Positions 33,901 through 45,611 of a stretch of 64,000 bases of DNA are shown piece by piece. A program made the position numbers and the translations under genes. The stretch spans positions 1 through 64,000 of the forward strand of contig JACKQL020000102.1 in NCBI GenBank assembly GCA_018296165.2, written 5' to 3'. The DNA is from Termitomyces sp. T153. Lineage: Eukaryota > Basidiomycota > Agaricomycetes > Agaricales > Lyophyllaceae. The number at the start of each line of letters is the position of its first letter. The first letter of the stretch is position 1. The notes under the pieces are model-generated. The model worked only from the letters and a program-made list of their open reading frames with translations, was not told where the DNA came from and searched no databases.

Positions 33901-36123
33901 ATTCTCTTCTTGGACATCAAAGAGGCTTTTCCCAATGTGGTGAAGGACAAGCTCCTGTATAATATGAGAAAAAGGAGGGTCTCTGAGGACTGTGTCAAGT
34001 TTGTTGAGAAAATGCTAATAAGCTGGCAAACCAAGCTTAGATTCAATGACTATGTCTCACTATGGGTGGACATCCTCAATGGGATAGGACAGGGCGATCC
34101 AATTTCCATGATCTTGTACTTATTCTACAATGCTGACTTACTAGAAGTGGTCAGAGGAAGGCAGGAAATGGTGCTGAGTTTTGTTAACAACACAGCAATG
34201 TTGACCTCAGAAAAGGACTTTGAGGAGACCAACAGAAAGCTCAGGAGGATGATGACAAGGCAAGAAGGAGCATACCAGTGGTCAGAGGAGCACAATTCAA
34301 AGTTTGAGACAAGCAAATTTGAACTCATGCACCTCTCATAGAGGAGAGAGAATGACTCCACACTGGGAACAAATAGGAGGGTACTTGCCTGGTCTTGAAC
34401 CTCAGGAACAGCCACATCAAACCAGCAAGGTCACACAAATTTCTGAGGGTCATAGTGGATAATGAGCTCAAATAGAACGAGCATGCAAAATATGCTATTG
34501 CTAAAGCTACAAAGTACTCTTTGATGGTCTGTAGGCTGACCAGACCCTCAACAGGCTTGAGCCTGGAGTTCATGAGGAGGCTCTACATAGCTGTGGTGCT
34601 CCCAAGGATGACATATGCAGCAGAGGTGTAGTACACCCTAATAAGCAGAACAGATGACAGAGGGAGACTCAGGGGCTCAGCAGGCATCACTGAGAAGCTG
34701 GGCTCTCTACAGCAAATGGCAGCTCTGAAGATAATGAGTGCAATGAGGACAAGCCCAATGGATGTGGTAGAGATACATGTGGGCCTACTCCCAATGGAGC
34801 TAATGATGGACAAAGTCTGCCACAGATATGTGATGCAACTAGCATCACTCCCACAGGCACATCCTTTGCACAAACTGCTAAGGCAGGTGTTATAACACAA
34901 CATGACATGGCACCAAACACCACTGCATGAGCTAGCACAATGATATGACCTTCAGCCAGATGACACAGAGATGGTCAACCTGGTTTGACAGCTTCTGACA
35001 TACACACCCCCCATCAAATCATAGATAGCAGAGACAAAGAAGGAGTCACTAACTTTTGATAGGAAGAACACAGCACAGTTCTGGGTATACACAGACAAAT
35101 CAGGATACAAAGGCAATGCTAGGGCTGCAGCAGTCCTCATAATAAATAATGAGGAGCCAAGAGTCCTACACTACCACCTAGGCCCCCTTACCAGGAACAC
35201 ATCTTTTGAGGCAGAGGCAGTGGCCCTGAATCTTGGGATTCACTTGGCAGCCAAAGCAGTCCTGCCAAAGGAGACCACAATGCAGATAGACAACTAAAGA
35301 GTGATTCAGTCACTAACTATTTACAAGCAATGACAGAGTCATTACCATTTTGACATGGCACACAAGGCTCTGAGGGTGATTATGAGGAAGGAACAGGGGA
35401 GGGCTGACTTTGAGATAAAGATTGCTTGGATCACTGCCCATTTGGGAGCAGAAGGCAATGAGCTAGTAGACAAAGCAGTGAAGGAAGCAGCAGAGGGGAT
35501 ATCAGATTCATTTGACCTCCTGCCACCCTACTTGGCCAAGCACAGAAGTGGCCTGCCTGCCAGATTATCAGCCTTGAAGCAGGTACACAATGCAAAGCTC
35601 AGATGAATGTGAAGGAAGAAATGGAAGGCCTCACCAAGGTATGCCCAATATGCTGAGACTTTCAAGGACAGCTGCTCATTCTCAGCTTTCAGGAGAGTGA
35701 CCAGGGGAGTCACAAGGAATCAACTCAGCCTCCTGATTCAATTACATACTGGACATGCCTTGCTAAACAGGCATATACACCAGATAAGAAAGGTCTGAGA
35801 CAGAAATATGTAACAGCTGCAAGGACAGAATAGAATTAACAGAGCACTATCTGCTTGAGTGCAGGGCATACAAGGATGAGAGGCATAAAATGGTTAGGAG
35901 CCTGAAAGGAGACAATAAAGCATGCATGAGAATGTTATTCAGCAAACACAACAACATAAAGGCCCTCCTATAATTTGTCAAAGACACAAAAAGGCTACAG
36001 AAGACTTTTGGTGAGGTTTCTCCTCATAATCTGATTAAAATGGATGACAAGCTAGAAAATGCAGGTACAGGCAAGTGCAACTATGACTGGCCTCAGGATG
36101 GTGACAAGGAACAAGTGGGATGA
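30959..36123 (+). pseudogene. LINE ORF2: endonuclease-RT-RNase H
   Basis: ATG 30959 begins MAQLNLLNSNTLHKEWDLIL. The APE-type endonuclease shows ILI..PY (two stops in place of the usual QE) and VGDFNRHHPLWN (about 31350). RT follows: VYRPIALLNTLAKVLTSIV, STQFGG, FLDIKEAFPNV and GQGDPISMILYLFYNADL. The catalytic FVDD has become FVNN (about 34181). RNase H has VYTDKSGYKGNARAAAVL and WITAHLGAEGNELVDKA. A CCHC finger (CNSCKDRIELTEHYLLEC, about 35809-35860) precedes TGA 36121-36123. A frameshift near 31090, another between 34341 and 35355, several stops and a solo LTR at 32655 make it non-functional. Confidence 0.9.
32655..33822 (-). repeat. solo LTR, family B, reverse, inside LINE RT
   Basis: Plus-strand ends are TGTCAGATTCC and GGTTGTGACA. 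The flanks GAATG (32650-32654) and GGATG (33823-33827) differ by one transition. The LTR plus one duplication is 1173 bp, a multiple of three, and the RT frame rejoins at FGG..TTSDSLQLL. Confidence 0.9.
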
Positions 36124-36537
36124 AACACAAAAAGGATCTGACAATTGAAGCAACTGGAATCAAGAGGAATTTCACCATATCTACCATCTACCAATACCAA
36201 CTACCCACTCAAGCCCATAAGACTCAGGGAGCAAGGAATATAGGGATGTGGAAGGCCCAAATTGGAGGTAATAGCCCAGGGAACCCTCTCCAACAACCTA
36301 CCACTGCACTCCACCATTGGTGGCCCAGTCCAGACATGCATGCCCTTCCAGGAGCTGAGCATGCAGCAAAAGGCCCACACAATCTTACCAGATGATACAA
36401 TGAAAGAGGGGCAAGCATGGGGCAATACCATCAAGGAAAGCATCTAAAAACAGTGCCAAGGGCATTGAAAAGCTGGGAGGCAACAAGTTGGCCTGTCAGT
36501 TCTCCATTTGCTCACCCAGCAGGCTATTATTCCTAGT
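36124..36537 (+). other. LINE 3' untranslated region
   Basis: 414 bp between the ORF2 stop and the target duplication, with no gene. The last bases are TTATTCCTAGT rather than poly-A. Confidence 0.6.
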
Positions 36538-36550
36538 AAATTACCTAGAG

Positions 36551-36893
36551 AATGCTGTAAGCAGGAGACTGTAAAACATAGATTTGGAGATAAACCATTA
36601 CATTGCCAATGGTGCAAGGGCAAGGTACATTACAAGCAAGTCCTAGCAATTGATCTATAGTGCTGTTAGCACTTTGCATATTCAAAACAATGTTAGAGTC
36701 ATAAGACAGGCCAAGATTGCTAGCAATTTCTGTGGACATTGAAATAATCTGTGAGCCACTATCATGGATGCATTCTATTTCTTCTTTGTTATCAATTAGC
36801 ATCATGACAGAACAAAGCGACTGTGAATCCTTAGCAACAGTGAGCACCACTGGCTCTTTTCTATGGAGTAGCAAATCAATGGGCTTCAATGGG
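36551..36893 (-). pseudogene. A1 aspartic protease
   Basis: The minus-strand frame reads EPVVLTVAKDSQSLCSVMML, then the catalytic-site region IECIHDSGSQIISMS, then LNMQSANSTIDQLLGLACNVPC and LQSPAYSIL at the LINE junction. D-S-G is the retropepsin triad. It would process the Gag-Pol polyprotein. The upstream edge is the solo LTR at 36899 and the downstream edge the LINE. Confidence 0.8.
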
Positions 36894-36898
36894 GTCAA

Positions 36899-37462
36899 TG
36901 TAAGGAGACCGGTCCTCAGACTGTCTCAACCCTAGCCTAGCTTAGTATGTGAGGACTGGCACTCTATCTAGCTGGCCTCTGAACTGCCTGGCCCTATCTT
37001 ACTCCCTTTTCATCTCAGCTCCCAGGCCTAATGAGTATACTGTACTAGGCACATGGTGTATTGTTGTCAATCATTGATCCTTCTACTACTGGACCTGATT
37101 AGTCAATATGTTGTAGTCATCAGCCTCCACTTTGTCATTAGGTTGTAGTCAGCAGCCTCTGACATAGTCATAGGTACTTAGTCATCTAAGTAGTCTTATA
37201 GTATATAAGGCAGACCTGGGGATAGACTATCTCCAGTCTGGACAATAGCATTGCTTCTAGGTTTATTCACTAGCATGACTGTGAGCTCAGCCAGTGCCAC
37301 TCCTTGCCTTGCTCTGCCCTCTGCCTCTGCTGCTCTCTCAATTGCCCACTGCTTGCCTGCTAGTCTCCAAGCTGGCTCACTCATTGCTTACCTTTCTGAC
37401 TATTGGTTAGAATGTGAGTGGTGGGCTTGGCTTGAACGATCCATGGCTGACATCCCCTTACA
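36899..37462 (+). repeat. solo LTR, unassigned (possibly copia-like)
   Basis: 564 bp with inverted ends TGTAAGGAGACC and CCCCTTACA, flanked by GTCAA at 36894-36898 and 37463-37467. A TATATAAG box at 37202-37209 gives the plus orientation. It splits the gag-protease linker of A1. No internal sequence of this family is in the window, so copia versus gypsy is open. Confidence 0.85.
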
Positions 37463-37467
37463 GTCAA

Positions 37468-39373
37468 TAGATGCAAGGGGAGCCTTATCTGAGGTAAGTC
37501 CATTGGATTCAAGCAAAAACTGGGATTCTTCAATAGCAAACATTAGCAAAATATCTTTGGAAAGGCTGCTTGGGTCCTGTATGATGTTAGTGCTAGCACC
37601 TACAAGTCATTTGGGCATAACAGCTGTCCTAAATTGATTCCTGATGTCCTGTGATACTAAGCAAAGTTTGCCAACTAAAACTGTGACTTTAGTGCTTAAA
37701 ACCTGTTCAAAGACTGCCTTGGACTGTTCAATGTCATAGATGGGTGGCATAGTTTGATAGGCACCATCATTAGACCTGTCGGGTGCAGTGAAATTCCTGT
37801 TGGTAGGAGGGGCATAGCAACTAGAGATGCCAGAAAATGGGTGGACAAGAGGCTGAGCAATGGGTTCCTTAGTAATGGGCAGTTGTTCATTAGCAACAGT
37901 TCATTCAGATGCTTTGCCTTTGTCTGTAGGCTTAGTGGCAGAAGCTGGAGTAGGGTCAGAAGGGGATGAGGTTGCTAGGGTGTCACTAGTTGAGGGTGCT
38001 GCCTTGGGGGTATTATTTGCTAGTTGATATGCTGTGCAGGGAACTTGTACACCATCAAACTTTTTGCCAGGTCACCTGAGTGCAAAGAGTTTGCATTCCA
38101 AAGCCTCAATCTGTTCTTTCTTGCTTAGTGCTCAGCCCATAGCAACATCCTGTTGTATAACCTCATGGATTAGTGACTGCTGCATAGCTGCTTGGTCTGG
38201 GTCTGGATTAGCATTAGAAGAGAGTCTGCCAGTTGTGATCTGTCCTGGGTTAAGCCTGTGCCATTCCTTGATCCATTCCATATAGAGCCATTTGCCAAAA
38301 TAGTTTGGAATTATAGCACTGAATGGTAAAATGATCTTGCCTTCAGTGTTGTGATGGATCTTACCCTGTTGAATCATTTGCTCCAATTTCATACAAGTGC
38401 CACAGACCATTGTGTGACCTGTTTTGCCACAGAAGTGGCAAGTGCTATTGGCAAACTGTTGATGAGGCTAGGCATTGTTGGTCAAAAGGGCTTCTAGACA
38501 TTCCAAGGTGCTATTGATTGCTGTAGTTGTTGCTAATTCCAGGGTTTCCTACTTAGGCATAGGTGATGGCAAAACTGGTGCATTAACAATTGGTGATGAC
38601 AAAGAAATACCACTGGTGCCATTGCTTGTCTTGGTCATAGAGGTGTCAGTGCCCTTCAGAACCCACTTGGCACCCTCAAAGACTTGGTCAACATCATAGG
38701 GGTCCTCAGGATAGTGGTCAGGAAGAGTGATTTCAAGTCAGCAAACAATTTTAGACCATAGCAATGTGGGGATACCTTGTTGGAATAAGTGATGCTCCTC
38801 ATTGCAATAGAGCTTGCCATTAGCAAGTAACCATCTAGCAATATGTTAGAAATTCCAGTAGTAATCAGAGAATCTGCCCAACATCACTAAGCTGCTGTTG
38901 AAAGTCTGATTGACAAGTTGTTTGAGGTTGCCAAGATTATAACAAGCACTGGCATCAATGCCAGGGTACAACCTAAGCACTGCCACCTTCCATTCCTGGT
39001 ATGTGTAAGGTTGAGGAGCATTGTTGCCAATGGTTACATTGTTGCCAAATTCAGGTAAGCCAAGCCAGATTTCTGCCATGTTGTATGAAATGTATCTTGC
39101 TGCATATTCCTTCTTCTAAGTGTCATCAGCAATGCCACAGTCAGCAAAAAGGTACTCAGGTTCCTTGAAGTATTGGGGGAGCTTTCTAGGGCAACTCTCA
39201 TCCCACTTAGGTGCAGTTGTGTCATTGTGCAGTGGCATTCTAGCATGCTGAGCAGCGGGGTCATTGTTCATAGTAGCAACTGTTGGTATTGGCAGTGGAA
39301 GGAGGTTAGTTGGTGAGGAAGAGATAGATTGGGCTTCTGGGAAGAAGATAGAGTCACTTGGAAAGAGAGGCAA
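37468..39373 (-). pseudogene. A1 gag
   Basis: On the minus strand from 39373: a Pro/Ser N-terminus, then a capsid-like region (WDESCPRKLPQYFKEPEYLF, ARYISYNMAEIW, YTYQEWKVAVLRLYPGIDAS, LKQLVNQTF). A zinc-knuckle-like CHFCGKTGHTMVC (about 38440) and KWLYMEWIKEWHRLNPGQ follow, then a Thr/Pro/Ser linker toward the protease. This layout is the common Agaricomycete gypsy gag. Many stops and frame changes; a pseudogene. Confidence 0.75.
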
Positions 39374-39628
39374 AAGAGGTGCATTGAGAAAACTTTCAAT
39401 AAAGGCACCTGGAAAGTCGGCAAGGATTTCACTAATGTCACAAAGGTTCCTAGCTGTTTTGAGTTTGTCAGCAAGAGGTCAAGGTTGAGTCACCAGTGAA
39501 GAATGTTGGGGGGTCAAGAACAAATACTGGGGTAATTTGCTAAGGATTTCCAAGCAACACTGTGCTCAAGCTCTGGTTTCTGGCAGAATGGTTAACTTCA
39601 AAAATCCTTGCAGTGGGCTCCAAAATCA
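39374..39628 (-). other. A1 leader with candidate tRNA-type primer site
   Basis: Just inside the 5' LTR the minus strand reads TGATTTTGGAGCCCACTGC. TGGAGCCCACTGC (complement of 39610-39622) begins with TGG, as a tRNA 3'-end complement would, offset five bases from the LTR. No match to a specific tRNA was tested. Confidence 0.35.
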
Positions 39629-40781
39629 TGTGCTCCTATGTTGCCTAGTGCTGTGCAGGAGACCTAAAAAGAGAACCTAACACTAGTCACTAGATAGGGT
39701 AGCTGGCAGTAGGAAGTTAATAGTCAAGGGCAAGTCAGTAACCATCCTAGGGAACAAGAGCAAATGTGGGTTTGAAGTGTGAATTTGGAAGGATTGCTAG
39801 TGCTAACCTAAGTTGCTAGATGGTAATGGAGGGTTGCTAGTGCAATAAAACAAATGAAGACAAATTTGTCACTAAGGCAAAGTGAACTTTAATGGTAAAA
39901 GAGGAGTTGGGTAGAGAAAGGAATGGAAGAGTGGTAACAAGAATACTGAATGGAGGACAAATGCAAACTAATTGCTAGCCATAGTCGCTAGTGTCACTGA
40001 GTCAAGATAATGCTAAGAGCACCCATAGTTGGTACCATGCAATGTCAAAGTCAAAGTCAGCAAGACTTGTTGCTAAGTCATTGTCAATGGAGGGTGAAGT
40101 ATAGAGTAAGCAATAGAGGCAAAATGAAATCTCCAGCTGATAAGCTTAGAGATAGAGGGATTCAATAGAAGTAGTGTTCAATGAGGGTAAGGTTCAATGA
40201 TCAGGTGTCTATGTACAAGCAGTATTTATACTGCTCAAAGGTATAGTATGGGAAAAGAAACAAATAGTCGCCACTAGCAACAGCATCTGCCAAAGTGTTT
40301 ATGATACATACAAAGTGTCAATCTGTAACCAAGTGAAAAAATTAAGTGAAGTCTATGTATCACATAATTGCAATAAATCTCAAAAAAAGGTGAGTCTGAT
40401 GTCAATACCTGAAGTGTAGATGCCATTCAAGTATGTTTGTAAGCTTGACAAGAAAAATGATAAGTAAGAAGTCATGTGACTGGCAATATGTCCATATACA
40501 GTGGGAGAAAGCTGTGTTGTTGGCAAGAAGTCACTAGTGATTGTTGCTAAGAAAGGTCTTGGCCTTGTTGTTCTAGACCCAAAGTCCAGACTCCACATGA
40601 TGTTCCTTGTGATTGACAAGTCTCATGGTCACTAAAATTTTGTGCAAAGGCTATGTTGTTCCAGACCTTGGCACTAGGCCTCATGTGCTAAGTGTCGTGA
40701 CTTGTGCCATGTTAAAATATTCAACCACAACTCAGTCCAAAATTGCCAAAATTGGTGCTCAGCAACAAATGGGTCTTATCA
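39629..40781 (-). repeat. 5' LTR of A1, family A
   Basis: Minus-strand start TGATAAGACCC (40781 downward), end AGGAGCACA. It is 1153 bp and collinear with 5768-6929. The base after it (40782 on) is element K sequence. Confidence 0.88.
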
Positions 40782-42290
40782 GTGATGCACCAACAATATG
40801 GAAGAAGACAAAGACCAGTTGGACTTTGTGTTCAGCCAAAAAATTGGCTGACATAATTGTTGATGGCTGCCAGCATGGTGGCCTATCAAACTTCTGGACT
40901 AAGTCAAGTTGACTTAGACCTTCTAGCCAACTGCACAGGGTGCTGCATGCTCTGCAGCTCCAAATACCTGTCAAAGGCCACCAGGTCCTTGCAGGTCACA
41001 AGGGACTCCCAAGTGGTGTCCCTCAGACTCCAACCAACCTCAAATTTGAGGTTCTTACTATCCAAACAATGATTTACTAGATAATCAACAAACCATTCCT
41101 AGTTGCCTGGGGCACCAAAGTTATAAGGCTCTAGTGTTGCTCTGTTGGGAAACAGCACATTGCTGCTGGCCTTATATGGGCACAGCAGTGACACATGGAA
41201 CTTAGGGTGTATTCTTTGTTCCTAGAGTGCTGTAAGCAACTCCAACTCATAATTGGAGGTCTCACTGTAGGCCTCCAGAATATTATATGGCCCAACCCAC
41301 TTTGGGCAGAGCTTCCTTGCTCTGCCTTTAGGAAGGTTGAGGTTCTTTGTCAAGAGGTACACCAATGCACCTTTCTCTAGCTTGGGGTCAGGCTTGCAAT
41401 GCAAGTTGGCCAAGCATGTCTGAAAGACATGCACCTCAATAATTGCATCATGAGCTGCTGCCAAGTTCTCTAAAGCTTGGTGGGCAAACTGCTGAATTCC
41501 CTTTGGAAGCACAGTGTCCAACCTAATTTCCTGTATCATCAATGGCATGTACCCACTGTTCAACTCAAACAGTGTAAAGCACATTGTCTCAGAAGATGCT
41601 TGCATTTATTGCAAACTCCATTAAGTCTATTTGACTTAACCAGTCTTTCTGATCCAGTCATACCATAGTATGCAGGATCTGACCAACATTCCTATTGGCA
41701 TGTTCAGTCTGACCATCTATCTGCAGATGAAACAATGTAGACATTAGGAGTTTTGCTCCTAACAACTTGTGCAGTTTACACCACCATTTTGATGTGAACT
41801 TAGAGTCTTGATTGCTAATGATTGGGCTTGGGAGGCCATGTAGCCTCACAAGCTCATGCATGTAGATCCAGGACAGCTGCAATGCTGTCATAGTAGTGTG
41901 CACCAGAATCAGATGCACCATGCTTGTCATCCAACATATAACTACCCAAAGGTAGTTATACCCTTTCAATTCAGGGAATAGGCCTATAAAGTCCATCCCT
42001 ATTGAATCTCAGGGCTTGGCTGGCATGGGCAGGGAATGTAACTTCCCTGAAGGGAGATGATTGCTCCCTTTTGCCCACTGACACAGTTGACATGTGGTAC
42101 AGAATGTGCAAGCATCCACAACCACTGTTGGCCACCAATACCAACAACAAAGGTATTCTGTTGTTCTCTGAGCACCAAAGTGTCCCACTACACTGTGTGC
42201 TTGCTCAAGCACACTTGTTACCAATTCTCAATCAGGAGGTATACAAAGTACCTCATAGCTCAAGAGATTAGTAGTCCAAATGAGCTTGTC
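40782..42290 (-). pseudogene. K integrase with C-terminal chromodomain-like part
   Basis: Minus strand from about 42290: the zinc-binding H..H and CTTCQLC (VVGHFGAQRTT, about 42150-42110). The catalytic core has MDFIGLFPELKGYNYLWVV, PIISNQDSKFTSKWW and QIDGQTEHANRNV. Further down are a Gag-pol-like SH3-type stretch (LLTKNLNLPKGRARKLCPKW, VGPYNILEAY) and a chromodomain-like FEVGWSLRDTTWESL near 41030. At least a dozen stops. The end is truncated at the A1 LTR. Confidence 0.8.
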
Positions 42291-44285
42291 ATGTAGCTGG
42301 AAAGACTTGTAGTCCTTTGGTTGAGTTAGAATCTCAGCAAAGAGCTTGTCTTTGCTATACAGCAACCAGATTCAACAAAGGAATAATCATCCTCCTCTGG
42401 GTTGATATGTGCATCTGCACATACATAGTCATAGACATGGTGTATGTCTCAAGAAGAGTCACTCTCAGAGTAGTGGAATAAGCAGTCCACTACCTTATTG
42501 AGCTCTCCTTTCACATAAGTGATGTCAAAATTGAACCTTGACATATGGTCTGTCCACCATCATTGATGCAGTGACAGATTCTGTTGAGTTTTGAAGAACT
42601 CAAGAGCCTTATAATCCATTATCACACAGATCTTGTACCCCAGAAGCTTATCCTCCCACTTGAGGAGGGCTTCTAGGATAGCCAAGGTTTCTGGTTCATG
42701 CACAGCATAATCTTGCTGTACATTGGTGAACTTTTTAGACATGAATCCAGCTGGCCAACATTTCTGCCAGCTTGGACCCTGTCTATACATAGCTCTGATG
42801 CCTGTCTTTGAGGCATTGCAGATCAGCCAGATAGGATCCTTGTGCCAAGGATCAATTAGGCATATCACTGCGTTTTTGGCACAGATCCTTTTGATCATGT
42901 CAAAACACCATTGGTGAATAGGTTGCCAATGAAATGGTGACCCATTCTGTGTGTCATGGCCATTCATGGCCCAGTATATGTGGAGACATTGGGCAAGAAA
43001 TTCTCAATGTAGTTCACCAATCCTACAAACCATTGGATGTTGTTGTAGGTTCTAGGAGTGCACCACTCCTAGATCCTATTCAACTTATACATATCAGGGT
43101 GTATACCCTGTGAATCAATTACATGGCCAAGGCACTCTACATGCTTGGCATATAGCTTGCACTTTTTCCATTCTAGGTAGAGCTTGTTCTTGCATAGTCT
43201 TCCAAAGACTACTCTGAGGTGCTGCTCATGTTCCTCAATGAAATCTGAAAAGACAAAGATATTGTCTAAGTACACATGCATCCACTTGCCAATAACATCC
43301 CTAAAGCTGGATGTCATCAACTGTTGGAACATGTCTGGCACATTACAGTTGCCAATCTGCATGATATTACTGCAATATGTTCCAGTAATGGTCATAAACA
43401 CAGTCTTTGATATGTCCTATGTACATATCCTCACGTGCTCATATGCATCTGTAAGGTCAATTTTTGACCTCACTGGCATGTGAGCTACATCTTCCCTAAT
43501 GACCTCTTGGTCTGGTAAGGGCATTATGTCCTTAATGGTATTGTCATTGTGTTGGTGCACATCTAATGCTGTCTACAGGGACCCATCCTTTTTAGGGATG
43601 CACAATAGTAGTCAGCCCTGGTTAGCCACACAAGGTTCCCACTACTTAGCATGCACATAGCAGTCAATTTTATCCTGCAATTGCTGCTGAAGTGACTTAG
43701 AGCACCTCAGCATGAAGTATAAGTACTGTTTGGTCTCATCAATGAGATTTACCTCATGATTCATTTCTCACCAAGGAGGAAGCTCCTCCTTCATTCCATT
43801 GACAATGTCCTGGAACTCTTCATACCACTGCTATTAAAAGTGAGGAATATTGCCCTCTATTAGCTTGGAAGATTGTGCCTTCCTCCCATCTACTCTTGGC
43901 AAAGAGCAACACTCTTCCTTGGCCAATTTCACTGGTGGCACAGGCTTTGCATACTTGTCATGCAAGGCCATCAAACAAATCTCTGATTCATCCAGTATGT
44001 TTAACCAAGCATGTCAAGGGATGTTCCAGTCTCTCTCTGTGCTGTTCTCCCTCTTTATGGTTTTCCTTTATTCTCCTTTGCTTTCTCTATTGGCTGGTCC
44101 CAGTTCTAGCCCTCAGGCTGCACCAGTTCTCTGTCCATCATTCTGACAAGTGTCACCCCTTCCACATGGCCTCTTACCAGACCCCTGGATTGTTTCCTGT
44201 ATTCCAGGCCTACCACTCATTGTAGGCCTCCCATCTTTAGACAACAAGTATTTTCAACCAAGGGCTATCTATTGGTTATATTGGT
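42291..44285 (-). pseudogene. K reverse transcriptase and RNase H
   Basis: The RT has IPKKDGSL (about 43600), SKIDLTDAYEHVRI (about 43460) and catalytic VYLDNIFVFSD (about 43270), with Asn where YLDD is expected. GHVIDSQGIHPD follows. RNase H has IWLICNASKTGIRAMYRQGP, YAVHEPETLAILEALLKW and CVIMDYKALEFF. The active-site change and numerous stops make it inactive. Confidence 0.85.
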
Positions 44286-45606
44286 ATGTGGTCACATGCA
44301 AGGAGTCTTGAGATCAAGACCATTTACAATGGATTTCCACTTTTTGATTGGACTCACACTATAGTTTACTATGGAATGACTTCCAATTGTTCCCAGCTGC
44401 AGGGTGATGGGGGTGGCCAATAGTGCCACCCATATCTCAGCCACATGAGCAAACAATGGTGTGATTCTGGAGGTAGTACTCTCTGAGTCCCACAGCATCC
44501 ATGCTTGGTGGCCATTCACCTCCACCCAAGTAACAAGACATTCTTTGTCTCATGCTGGCAGCACTGGGTGGTCCATGGCATCTTTAGATGCCACAAGCCA
44601 CACTTTCCACATGCAAACCTTGTTACTAGGTTCTCTCCCCTACACTCACCAGTAGGGACCTCTGTGAGGGCAAACAGTCCCTCACTGTCACTACCACAAG
44701 TATAGTACTTGTTGTCATACATTTCCAAGTCAACATACTCTTCTCCATGCTCCTGAATCTTGTCAGACTCAAATGCATCATTGACATTGGCCTCAGTAGG
44801 CTCTTTGTCTTGCTTGTCATTGGCCTCTCCCACATCTGATGGAACAGCCATATGAGCTGCTCACATGAATACTTGGGGAGCTAGCTTAGCTGACTCCTTA
44901 CATTTGTGCATGAGTGCTCAGACTTTCTGCACTTATAACAGTTAGTGGACTGTCTGGCATCCTTGCCTGGTTGGCCTGATGCTATGACCACTACATTCTT
45001 CCCTGCAGCAAGATGTTTTCTCACTGCATGCACTGCAGCTACAAGTTAGGGAGGCCCCTGGCCCAGATTGCCTCTCAGCTGCATAGGTCTTGAAGCCATG
45101 CACATAGCAGGCCTCTTAGCTGACTCAGATAGCTGCAACCAACTATGTTGTCCAGTCTTCTCTGTCCTCTTAGCCAGTGCAGTCCCAATCACTGGAGACT
45201 GCACTGCTGCTAGCAATAGCTGCCATCCTGACCAACTCTTCTTGCTGCACTCTAAGTAGTGCACAGCAGTTTTAATGCTATTCTGGTAGGCCTTAGCCTC
45301 CAAGACAAACTCCTCGACTGTGTCCACTTCCAGGAGCCAGTCCACCATTGCATATTAGCACCACAAGCATGTCAGAGGGTATCTCCTCCAAAACCCACTC
45401 ACAAATAGTGAATTCATTGGGAAACATGGCCATCTTTGAGCATGGTCAAGCAAGGCATTATAAAAGCCTTGCACCTCCTCTTCAACTGCATATACCATGT
45501 CACAGAAAGTGTTGCATGCATCTTGCATCATCAAAGGCTATACAAATCAATCATACAGTCTGAGGATAATGTCCTCAAACCTCCAGTGGAACTAAGCCCT
45601 ATTGAC
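44286..45606 (-). pseudogene. K gag C-terminal part and protease
   Basis: It continues gag from the far side of B' (VNRA, then FEDIILRLYD and VDTVEEFVLEAKAYQNSIKTA). A zinc knuckle (CYKCRKSEH, about 44930) and an acidic linker follow. The protease reads AWMLWDSESTTSRITPLFAH, LQLGTIGSHSIV at 44525-44292. The catalytic triad is D-S-E where D-S-G is expected. Confidence 0.78.
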
Positions 45607-45611
45607 ATGTA

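Larger units (their letters stand above)
29061..36537 (+). mobile_element. LINE, Tad1/I-like, inserted in A1
   Basis: The parts are a 5' leader (29061-29235), ORF1 (29236-30849), ORF2 with endonuclease, RT, RNase H and CCHC finger (30959-36123), and a 3' UTR (36124-36537). The body is about 6.3 kb once the inserted LTR at 32655-33822 is removed. There is no clear poly-A tail at the 3' end. RNase H plus a C-terminal CCHC finger places it among Tad1/I-like fungal LINEs. Confidence 0.88.
29046..36550 (+). repeat. diverged target-site duplications around the LINE
   Basis: AAGTTAACCTCAAAG at 29046-29060 and AAATTACCTAGAG at 36538-36550 align with a few transitions and a small gap. On the minus strand both encode the same short piece of the A1 protease (around YSIL-L-G). 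This fixes the LINE boundaries. Confidence 0.65.
24699..40781 (-). mobile_element. element A1, Ty3/gypsy family A, minus strand, nested insertions
   Basis: On the minus strand: 5' LTR (40781-39629), gag, protease, RT/RNase H and integrase, ending near 24699 in HFDVCQAL. The part from there to the 3' LTR is missing. Three insertions split it: solo LTR 36899-37462, LINE 29061-36537 and family-B solo LTR 25577-26709. CpG-poor throughout, with many stops. Confidence 0.85.

Noticed and set aside
36899..37462. Coding frames around 37196-37637 on both strands
   Set aside because: They fall in or across the solo LTR with GTCAA duplications and have no shared domain with neighbours.
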